Of a DNA stretch of 64,000 nucleotides, positions 44,641 through 54,286 are shown one piece after another. Source of the stretch: Persicaria tinctoria (Eukaryota > Streptophyta > Magnoliopsida > Caryophyllales > Polygonaceae); the NCBI GenBank assembly GCA_037127255.1, contig JBANSL010000013.1, positions 14,280,688 through 14,344,687 on the forward strand, given 5' to 3'. The translations under genes and the position numbers were made by a program. The notes below the pieces were generated by a model, which was given only the letters and a program-made list of their open reading frames with translations, did not search any database and had not been told where the DNA came from. Positions within the stretch are counted from its first letter, which is position 1; the number at the start of each line of letters is the position of its first letter.

Positions 44641-46424
44641 GGGTTTACCCCGGGGTCTCCAACAGACCTTTCGGATTTGGGTGCGAAATCCCACTTTAAA
44701 CTACACATCTTCGATTTCAAACCTTCAACCTGTACTCGGGGCGCAAGATCTCAACGAGGGGTTTCATCCCTCGAAACGTAACTCGGGAATCATAATCCTG
44801 GGCCATTACAATGAACCTCTCACATTCTTTGAAGCTTGTGAGTTTGCAGTTTGGCAAAAGGCTATGAAGGATGAGTTTAAGGCATTAGATGCTAATGCTA
44901 CCTGGGAAATTGTCACTCTTCCTAGATATAAATGTGCTATTAGTTGTAAGTGGGTTTATAAAATAAAAAGAAAAGCCGATGGTAGTGTTGAGAGGTACAA
45001 GGCAAGGCTTGTTGCAAAGGGTTTTACACAAAAGAAGGGGGTGGATTACACCGAAACCTTTTCATCAGTAGTGAAGATGAAAACAGTGAGGGTGTTGGTT
45101 TCGGTTGCCTTACATAACAAGTGGGACATTTTACAACTCAATGTCAATAACGATTTTCTCCAAGAAAATTTGAATGAAGAGGTTTATATGAAAATTCCTC
45201 CAGGTCTTGAAGTTCATGGTAGGAACTTGGTTTGTCGACTAAAGAAGTCACTTTATGGTCTGAAGCATGCCTCAAGACAATGGTATGCTAGGTTGTTTGT
45301 TGCCTTGTTTAATCGAGGTTATTCTCTGTCCCAGAATGACCATTCTTTGTTTTTCTAGAAACATGGAGAGTTGAAGGTGTTTGTTGCTGTCTATGTCGAC
45401 GACATATTGATCACTGGCAGTAATTGTGAAGAAATGGCAGCTCTCAAGGCTTTTTTGGACTTGGTTCGTATCAAGGATTTAGGCTCCTTAAGTTTTTTCT
45501 TGGGGATTGAGTTCGTTCGAACTCGTGGTGGTCTTGTTCTTACTCAGCAAATGTTTATCAATGATTTGTTCTTGGATTTTCCATGCTCATGCCAATATCT
45601 GCAGTTGCCTGTCCTCTTGAGCCTCACCTTCCCTTGTCTCCAGATGTTGGGGATTTGTTAGACAATCCTACCCAGTACAGGTGTCTTATTGGGAAATTGA
45701 ACTTTCTTGTTCACACACGGCCTCATCTAGCTTTCACAGTGCAATTTCTTAGCCAATTCCTGCACACTCATCGGGTGCCTCATATGGATGCGGCTTTGCA
45801 CGTTCTTCGTTATCTGAAGGGCACTGCTTCAAAAGGTCTATTGCTTCCTTCCACTGGTCAGCTTACCCTTCGTGCTTATTGTGATGCAGACTAGGAAAGG
45901 TGTTCGTTTTGTTACAAATCTGTCAGAGGTTACCTTGTTTTTCAGGCACTTTGCTTAATCTCATGGAAGTCTAAAAAGCAGCAGAGCATTTCTCTTTCTT
46001 CGGCAGAGGCCGAATACCGTTCAATCACACGAGTTTGCACCGAATTAGCTTGGCTCACTCGTCTGTTAGATGATCTTGATGTTTCTGGGATTGTTCCGAT
46101 CCCTGTTAAGTGTGATAATCAGGCAATTGTTTATATCGCTCGGAATCCCGTCTTACATGAGCATACAAAACACATAGAACTCGACTGCCATTATGCTCGA
46201 GAAAAGTTATTAGAGGGTCTCATTACACTTGGACATGTTCCTTCTCATGCCCAACTTGTAGATTTTCTCACCAAAAACAAACCCGACGTTCATCTCCAGC
46301 CAATTTTGCGCAAGATCGGAGTCCTGGATTCCCCGACTCCATCTTGAGGGGGGGTGTTAGTGTGGAAGATGAAGTTTTACGTGTTCCGGGTTATGTTTGT
46401 ATGGGATAGTTTTGTATTCAATAG

Positions 46425-47203
46425 TGATACATACTCGACTCGGTTGAGCGAGTACAACTCCCAATAGTACGGTATTAAGGTAAATCAATCGACCCCCGTG
46501 TCGTGGAATAGACTCAATCTCGGTGGAAGCTCACGTGATCGAATCCGAATTCTAAATGAAACGGTGGCAGTGAATAAGCTCGGCCCTTAACTAATTCAAA
46601 TCACGCATTTCATGTACGTTGACCTCAATTGAAATTGTTGAACGGCGGCGGAAACGATTGACTTTGATCAATTAATTAGCAATTGCTAATTAATTATCGA
46701 TAGCATATGAGCGTTCTCCCACTTAGACCACTCGGCAGTTAGTCTCGGTCGGCAGGGTGTTCGGTGGTGAAGGCAGAGGGACGGTAGCGGAGAGGCGGTG
46801 GTGATCGGAGCAAGGTGAATCTCTTCCAAACGAGAATGAGACTCCGATCTTCAATCAATTCCAGTGAAAACCTTTGATTGAAGATCCAGTTGAATTCAAC
46901 AGTAAACAAAGTAGCAAGAGATAGGGTTTGTGACGTCAGGGAGGAAAAGGGGGAGTTTCAACTCAACGCTATTCAATTCCTCTAAATTTGACGTAACAAT
47001 AAATGAAACCTAATTGAGTATTTAAACTAAACCCTAATTACTAATGGGCCTAATTGGCTAACAGGTTAGACTTACTATGTAAAGTAGGTCCACACCTCTT
47101 ATTAAGAAACAATACTAAAAATAGAACTAAGTTGCTATATATAATAATAAATGCTTTATTAACGCGACGTCGGAGTCGTATCCTACGGGGCTGGAACACA
47201 TCA
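46425..47203 (-). repeat. Left LTR of gag-only element
   Basis: TGATACATACTCGACTCGG to GGCTGGAACACATCA (+ strand). Confidence 0.88.
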
Positions 47204-48261
47204 TTCTCCTCCCCTTGAGAGGGAAGCGTCCCCGCTTCCTCGTCCAATGATAGAGAGTTGTCATAAAATGAAAATGTGACACGGGGCGAGACATACCATC
47301 GCATCTTCAACGGTGGGATCCACGGTGGCGCCTTCTTGTTGAACTTGAGGAGGATATCATTCTCCTCCACTTTTCCTTGCACCAAATCGGCAATGACTAG
47401 TGAAGAAGGGGTAGCATCCATAAAGCAACACGACGGAGAAACGTTTGGAATTAGTGCCAGAAGAATTTGAGGTCTGGTAACCTAAAAAACAACAGCCTTA
47501 TCTTCAATAAACATAGAGCCAACATTCACCCAAACCTCAGCCGTCAGAACTTCATGAACATGCCCAAGAGGTACAATCGCTAACTCTTCAGACCCATCAT
47601 CAAGTACCTTCTTCTCATCAACAGAATCAATGTGAGCGTCTGGAACATTCCCACTGTCTGGTTGTAGCACAAATTCGGAGGCCTTCCCCAGGGAGTCTGG
47701 AAGTGTATTAGAGGCATCTAATTTGGATTGCAATTCAGTGACAAGTTGCCGCAGAGCCTGGATCTCACTCTGCTCTTGGGTCAACTGAGTCTACTGGGCA
47801 ACGTAATCGGGAACAAGCTTTTGTTCGGGCTCGCAAACTTTTGCAACATCAACCTGTGTCGCAAGCTTAACTACTTCCCCTGCATATGATGGTGTCGGAG
47901 GTGCCACCTTCTTTCTCACAAAACAAGAAGCAGGAGAAATAGCATAATATGTTTTTCTCATCAGTGATTTCAAATACCTCCATTTGGTGATCGGAGCAAG
48001 ACCAGCTGAAGCTCTAGCACAATCCGTTCGATTCCACCAGTACACGGCCTGCCTGCAGAAGAGGGATAATGCCCACTCTACTTTCTCAGTCTCTGAAAGT
48101 CCATAATAATCAAGCACATACTCTGTATTCGTCTCCCAATCCAGATATTCATCCGGATCGACAAGTCCATCAAAAGTAGTCAACTCTAACCCATATTTAG
48201 GATCATAAAAATATGATTTCATTCGCTGAGAGTATGGATCATAACGATAACGCTTCTCCAT
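47050..48261 (-). pseudogene. Gypsy-type gag with two stops
   Basis: One frame from MEKRYRYDPYSQRMKS (48261) to a stop at 47050, inside the left LTR. The capsid core reads LTTFDGLVDPDEYLDWE and WALSLFCRQAVYWWNR, the retrotrans_gag pattern of Ty3/gypsy elements. In-frame stops fall at 47791 (TAG) and 47482 (TAG). Between them lies a coiled-coil-like stretch (EIQALRQLVTELQSKLDA). No zinc knuckle is seen, which is unusual for gag. Confidence 0.82.
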
Positions 48262-48335
48262 TGCATTAAAATGTCTGGAAGAGAAAAAAAATTGAGATCG
48301 AAGGACTTACAAACCGGCTAGGCTCTGATACCAGT

Positions 48336-49116
48336 TGATACGTACTCGACTCGGGTTGAACGAGTACAACTCCCAATTGTCCAGTTGACAATAGGTAAGT
48401 CGATTCGATCACCTGTACCCGATAATAGGGCTCGGCTCGAATGGAAATTAATTAAATTGCTCCCCTTCACTTGCACTAATCAAACATCGTTGACTGTCGA
48501 TTCCGAATTGCCGTCGACCTTCAATTCCGATTAGAAAGTGGTAACCTTGCAAATAATTAATTTAACTAGTACCCCGTTGACCTCACTTTCGGATTCCAAT
48601 TGCAGATCAGTGGCGGCGAGTGGAAATAGGCTAATTAATATCTATATATATACGGTACGATCGATCTCCACAATAGTCTTCTTCATCTCAAAGCGTGTGC
48701 AGCGACAGGGACAGTGGTGGACATGAACCGGTAGCGGTAGTGTTGTGATGGACAAAGCTAATCTCTTTCAAACGAGGATGAGATTTCGATCTTCATTCAA
48801 TTTCAGCGAGAACCTTTGATTGAGATTTAATTGAATTCAGCAGTAAATGAAGTAGCAAAAAGGGGAGTATCAACTCAACGCTCTGCAATCTTCTAAATAT
48901 GACGTCCCCAATAAATGAAACCTAATTGAGTATTTAAACTAAACCCTAATTACTAATGGGCCTAATTGGCTAACGGGTTAGACTTACTATGTAAAGTAGG
49001 TCCACATCTCTTATTAAAAAACAATACTAAAAATAGAACTAAGTTGATATATATAATCATAAATGCTTTATTAACGCGACGTCAGAGTCGTATCCTACGG
49101 GGGCTGGAACACATCA
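48336..49116 (-). repeat. Right LTR of gag-only element (5' LTR)
   Basis: TGATACGTACTCGACTCGG to GGCTGGAACACATCA (+ strand). The primer site lies just to its left. Confidence 0.88.
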
Positions 49117-49312
49117 AATAGTATGGGCCGACCCAACCCAGTTTCATTACATTTGCTTTCCGGGTTATAAATAGCTTTGTCTCTCTTTGTAAAGGCTCCG
49201 TTGAATCAATTGAATTTTCCAGATTCTCTTTCAAATCTCGCTCCATCCCTTTCACCATTGTTCCACTTTTCAAAGCTCGAATCGTTGATCAGATTTGGTT
49301 TCCAACAGTTTT

Positions 49313-51090
49313 ATCCTTGGATGAGATGTTGAATGCAATCTATAGAATTGTAGCAGATGAGGTGTATGCAAGAATCGTTTGTTAAGGATTTGCTGTTTTG
49401 AAATTGTCGAATTCTTCTAGGGGATGGTGAATATTGGGGGTTTGAATTGACAGCCTTGCAATCTTGTTGAGAGTAATTATTCGGTGATTTGTGGAGAATT
49501 ATTCGTTATATGCGGTATTTTTTTAAAACGAAAATTTCATTTAAATATATATTGTCGAATAAACATTGGTAATTGATTGAATAATGCATAATAAAGGAAT
49601 TATTAGACAAATTCATTAATAATAAGGAAATTATTTATATGTAGGTGGGTAATTAGACAGGATAAATTAAGAATTGATATTCCTAGTTTTGTAATAGATT
49701 ATTCATTGGTATGCAAGAAATTATTCGATGGATGTGATAGATTATTCGTTACTATTATGCTATTACTTGAACATTTACCGAATAATTGTCCAAATTTTAC
49801 TGCATAATTAACATATCTATCACATTCAGAGTTATTATTCGACAAGTTCAGAGTTGCTATTCAATTCGTTGATAATATGAGAATTATTCATTTGTATCTG
49901 GTTAATTAGATGTGGGAAATCAAGAATTACATTTATATACTCTTTCAATCTAGCGAATAATTACTATCAACCTAATCTAGCGAAACATTATTATCATATT
50001 AGCGAATAATTACTATCAATCTAGCAAATAATTACTATCAACCTAGCGAATGTTTGCAAAATTGAGCAACCTTTTGCCAATATTTAAACGATAACTCGTC
50101 TCTACACCCGAATAATAGTTATAAGTTAGCGAATATTTAATATCACCTTATCGAATAGTTCAAACAGTGCATCGCATAAATAAAACAATGTTACTCCACC
50201 CACCGCATAAAAAAAAAACAACGTTACGCCACAAAAAAAAGTGTACAACACACGCGAGTAATTCAACAAGTGGCCAAGGAAAGAGGTGAGTCCCATTTAT
50301 TTTTAATTAAAAAAAAAAGGAAAAATTGTCAAATAATCGCAGTCACCCATTTCATTCAATAAAATGCCTAGATCTGTTAACATTTAACATTATAATAAGA
50401 GATGTAAACACATGACCCACGTATATTTATAATTCATTGAGTTGAATGAAATACTTAAGTTGTGAAACGTCAAGCCATAGAGGCGGTAAAAACAAGTGTA
50501 CATTTTTACAGTGGAGTATCTTTTGGAAGTAAAGAGATTTCTATCCAGGAAGATCACAACTTGCAAGCACCTGAAATCGAAAAGTTGTTGTAGATACGGC
50601 GTAGCGCTCCGTGGCTTTCGTTTTTAAGTAATAGTCGGACTATCCTTCGGAACAACACGAATCCTTAGTTCGAGCTGCCCGGTGATGTGGTATGTAGTGA
50701 GTTTAGTCGATCATAAATAAAACAAATAAATGACAAATAGTGTAATGAGTATATAAAGGGGTAAAAAGTGGGATGATTAATAGAACGATGTGCGAGCGAT
50801 CATGCCCCAATTACAACATACACATAGCATATATGGATGTGCGAGCGATAGAGGAAGTATTGACAAGACCGCCTTGCTTTTAAATCGAATCACTGGAGTG
50901 TACTTCATTCATATTGAGAGACAAACAGAAACAAGTTACAACATACACATAGCATATATGGATTACACAAATCTCACAGTACAGTTTTCCTTTAGGACTT
51001 CAAAGATAAAAAGCTGTTCACTCAAAAGTAAAATCATCATTAAACTTAATGAGGGTATAGTGTATATATAGAGTAGATAGCTTTATTAGC
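49313..51090. other. AT-rich spacer downstream of CRK-B
   Basis: No gene. GCGAATAATTACTATCAA-like words recur at about 49965-50055. A 26-bp word starting ACAACATACACATAGCATAT occurs twice (about 50813 and 50938). Confidence 0.6.
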
Positions 51091-53585
51091 TTAGCGAGAG
51101 TATAGGTCCTTCTCCATGTTCCAGGCATCGGTGGAGATTTCCGATCCAGTCGTCTGTAGCTGGTATTCTCTAGACGTCTGAATATCCGTACCATATGAAA
51201 AGGGAGAAGGCGGCGATGGAGATGGGAGTTCCATGCTTGTGCTGTTAAGCATAAGAAGCACCGCGTACATTGTAGGCCTACTCGCTGCATCGTACTGAGC
51301 ACACATCAATCCTATTTGGATGCATCTCCCTACCTCCATTCTTGAAACTGTGGTTCGTAATGTTGGGTCTATTAGCTCTTCAATCTCCCCCTCGGTCCAT
51401 CGTTTCCATGCCTACATCAAGATAAGCCTTTTAGTTGCATAAGAAATAGTACAAATATAAGGTAGTTTACAACATAAAAGGTTGTGATTGTGACTTACAT
51501 AGTCTAAGAGGCCCTCTGAGTGTTGTAGCTGAAATTGCTGGCTACTGCTTTGACTGCTTACAATCTCCAAAAGTAAGACTCCGAAGCTGTAAACATCCGA
51601 CTTAACGGAGTACTGCCCCGCCAATAGATACTCGGGTGCCATATATCCACTACGTACATAGAAGAAAACGCGATTAGTCCTAGAAGAATGCACGTAGACG
51701 GATCTTGTATAGCGATAAATCTTACCGTGTCCCAACAATCTTGGTTGTATTGCTTTGTGTTTGGTCTACTACGACCTGCTTCGCAATGCCAAAATCCGCA
51801 ATTTTTGGGTTCATGTCTTCGTCTAGCAGTATGTTGCTTGCTTTGAGATCGCGGTGTACTACCTTATGCCTAGAATCTTCATGAAGATAATGAAGCCCAC
51901 GTGCGATTCCTTCTATGATCTTATACCTTGTTTCCCATGGAAGATGCTTCGTCTTGCTACGATCTGTGGTTTCATATACCATATTATCTTTAACTGAAGT
52001 ACATGATAGATAGTTGGATTGGATCAGTTAGTTGAAAGGCTTCAAGGTTACCGAAAAGATAGTAGTCAAGGCTTAGCTTAGGCATGAACTCGTAGACAAC
52101 GAGTCTTTCTTCGCCTTCTGTGCAGAACCCCACAAGTTTAACAAGATTCCTGTGCTGAAGCTTCGCTACCAACTCCACCTCATTGATGAACTGTTTGATA
52201 CCTTGTTTGGATTCTTCCGAAAGTCTTTTAATGGCTACTTCCTGTCCATTTTGAAGCTGGCCCTGCAAATTAGAGAGTCAAATGTCAAGATCAGTTCAAA
52301 CTCTCATGAAATGGAAGAAACCAGTTTATCAATGGTGCATCGGTACCTTATAAACAATGCCAAATCCACCTTCTCCGAGTCTATTTCTTGATGAGAAGTT
52401 TTCGCTTGAAGCTTTCATTGTCCTCAAGTCAAATTGTGTTGCACCCTCTATGTGATATTCGTTTTCGCCATCTATCTCATAAATACACATCTTCATCACA
52501 TTAGTTTTGTGTTGATGCTAGTAGATCGACATCGATTAACGATGATCATAATCACATTTCCATAAACATACAGAATGTATTTTTACCGTTGGGTTTCTTC
52601 TTCACAATCCTATGTCGGGAACGACACCAAAGAGCACCCAAAAGCAATACTCCAACACCAACACCAACACCAATAACAACAGGAACAACAAAAACTGCTT
52701 CTATTGTTAATTGGTTTTAGAATAAAATCTCATCTAACCAGTTCTCGAAAATGGTGACCAAATGAATAATTTACCTCTACTAGACGGGGAGGTTTGGCTC
52801 GGTTTTGTAAGCGAAGACCCATTAGTTGACGACGATGGGGGTGGTGCGCCTTCATCAGGTCCGAAGGGTAAGGTGTCATACATGATCCGGCAGCTGACGA
52901 GATTGATCAAGGCACGATTACTCCCAGATTGACAGCAAAGCTGTATATTCAAGCGAGCTGTTTGTAGGCAACTGTCGCACTGTGTACCATTGAGGTCAGG
53001 CGTGCACTGCACCAAGCAATAAATCGTCTGCGAATCGGTCACTTGTACTTTCCCCTTCGCGTAGTTCTTAGCAGTGGCATTGGAGGTAGCTTGCTGAGTT
53101 AGCTGATCAACTATCCCCGCAAGCGAGGAAAGAAACTGGTTAGGATTCAAGACGTTGACCTTGCTGTAAGACAAGACCCCGGGCAAGTCTTGTTCAATGG
53201 AGAAAATCGACTGGTTTGAGTACCGAAGCGTGCACTCCTCGTACCAGATTATGGCCTCTTTCTGGACCGGACACAACGAAACGATCTGTGACGCTGCAGC
53301 CTTGATGCAGTCGTCGCAGTCTTGGAGCGTGATGTCGCCCCTGCAGTAGTAGAGGCCGTAGACTTTGTTGGGTCCGGACCCTGCAGTGAGGTTGTAGAAG
53401 GCGTTGGAGGACGCTTGGGCGGCGAGTGCAGGCAGGAGCTGATTGAGATTTGCTTGGTAGAAGCTGTTGTCAGTGAAATTGTTGCCATTGGTGCAGTTGA
53501 CGTTGGTGTAATGCGCGCCATTGGCTCGTGTTGCGAGGATGGCGAAGACGACGATTAGGAAGGCGATGCCTGCAGGCGGCGCCAT
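51091..53585 (-). CDS. Cysteine-rich receptor-like kinase (CRK-B)
   Basis: Exons in coding order: 53585-52775, 52700-52587, 52471-52347, 52262-52052, 51963-51726, 51649-51499, 51411-51091; 1971 nt, 656 aa. Signal peptide ([17 protein letters not shown]..), Gnk2 motifs [13 protein letters not shown] and [13 protein letters not shown], and a valine/glycine-rich membrane helix in exon 2. The kinase has [20 protein letters not shown] and DFG. The protein encoded by exon 5 is identical to that of CRK-A, and the flanking introns are also similar. The ectodomain and membrane exons are clearly diverged. CRK-C starts about 0.7 kb further along the same strand's upstream side. Function presumably in stress or immune signalling; the ligand is unknown. 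Confidence 0.94.
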
Positions 53586-54286
53586 AGCTTTTGGTCAGAG
53601 GGAAGGAAGGTGCAGGAGGAGCTGTTGAGCTACGTACACAAGTAATCTGATCTCTCTTTGTCAACTTAATTGTTTATATTTTATGTTTGGTATATTAATC
53701 ATTAGCACGTCTCATGCCATGTTTGACATTACCTCCAAGTTGCCGGTCTTATGTAAGGAAGGAATAATTGGGGTATTAATTAATTTCTTATCAAAGTTTA
53801 TGACAGGGGTCGTGTGCACGGGCACATATACGCCAGTAGCCTAGCACAACACGCCCCGCAAGTGTAATTAGGAAAGACTCATCTAGTTGACAGTACTTGG
53901 ATAACTAGTAACCTAGAACAATTTGATATCAGATCAAAGTCCGACTCGGACCGATGATTGAGGTTCGTGTGCACGGGCGCACATGCGCTAGTAGTCTAAC
54001 ACACCAGCCCAGTGATGCAATAGAAGAAGTAGCCCACCGACTTGTATACTAAGGCTTGTTATGCACAATGTGAGATTCTTTTTGGTTCACATCTCTCAAC
54101 ATTTTGAAATTTATCTTCTAAGATAGAAGCTTAAGCTATAATCCAACTCAGACTCGGATGACGTTCATCCTTGCCACACATAGATGACAGAAAGCAGGTA
54201 CAAATCTCACATGTAACTTATCTTAGCACTCCAAACATGATGATATCACACTTACAAAAGGGGGCAAACTTGATAGATTCGAGAGC
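53586..54286. other. CRK-B promoter / CRK-C 3' spacer
   Basis: About 0.7 kb. GTGTGCACGGGC..CACAT..GC..AGTAG..CTA words occur twice (about 53813 and 53969) with a TTGATATCAGATC word between, a possible eroded miniature LTR element. No gene. Confidence 0.55.

Larger units (their letters stand above)
41215..44806. mobile_element. LTR-like insertion in Copia-3 (unclassified)
   Basis: Interrupts Copia-3 between integrase and RT. No gag or pol is seen. TGTAATATAAAATTTG at 41285 and GGGCCATTACA at 44796-44806 would be the matching TGTAAT...ATTACA ends of a large LTR of chromovirus style, with about 70 extra bases to the left. A clean target duplication was not found; AAT occurs at both junctions. 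The GC/CT-rich block 42020-42600 contains two good donor sites (GTAAGC at 42433, GTGAGT at 42580) and one acceptor (42505), as in a spliced leader. Most likely a solo or rearranged gypsy LTR; boundaries uncertain. Confidence 0.5.
38615..46347 (+). pseudogene. Copia-3 pol relic (interrupted)
   Basis: Zinc knuckle CTNCKKTNRTLDRC (about 38675). Protease LWIIDSGASGHMC (about 38965) is cut by the hAT MITE at 39003 and resumes at 39649. IWHKRLGHFPLHR is at about 40036. Integrase RSDNAFELGSG and TTPQQNGVVERKHR are at about 40408-40530. The RT part begins only after the large insertion: WVYKIKRKADG, YVDDILITGSN (about 44950-45425), then RNase H with [10 protein letters not shown] and IELDCHYAREK, ending at TGA 46345-46347. 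Stops at 40205, 45356 and 45892 and several shifts make it inactive. Confidence 0.9.
46425..49116 (-). mobile_element. Gag-only LTR retrotransposon (TR-GAG-like)
   Basis: Inserted in the Copia-3 3' LTR with perfect duplication AATAG (46420-46424 and 49117-49121). LTRs 46425-47203 and 48336-49116 (779 and 781 bp). Orientation is minus: the primer site ACTGGTATCAGAGCC reads leftward from 48335 and a purine tract AAGGGGAGGAGAA abuts the left LTR. The 1.1-kb interior carries only a gypsy-type gag. There is no protease, integrase or RT and no room for them, so it needs an autonomous partner. The LTRs are similar in their outer part but diverge in patches, so it is old. Confidence 0.88.
37443..49307 (+). 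mobile_element. Copia-3: copia element broken by three insertions
   Basis: A 5' LTR 37443-37696, a perfect tRNA-iMet primer site TGGTATCAGAGC (37697-37708), gag-pol relics, a G-tract (46348-46354) and a 3' LTR in two pieces (46355-46424 and 49117-49307). Target duplication GTTTT (37438-37442 and 49308-49312). Interruptions are a hAT MITE (39004-39640) in the protease, an LTR-like block (about 41215-44806) between integrase and RT, and a gag-only LTR element (46425-49116) in the 3' LTR. Own length without insertions is about 4.9 kb. Same lineage as Copia-1. Confidence 0.93.

Noticed and set aside
41236..44811. ATGAA at about 41242 and 44807 as target duplication of the large insertion
   Set aside because: The left copy is not adjacent to the TGTAAT end and leaves an unexplained gap.
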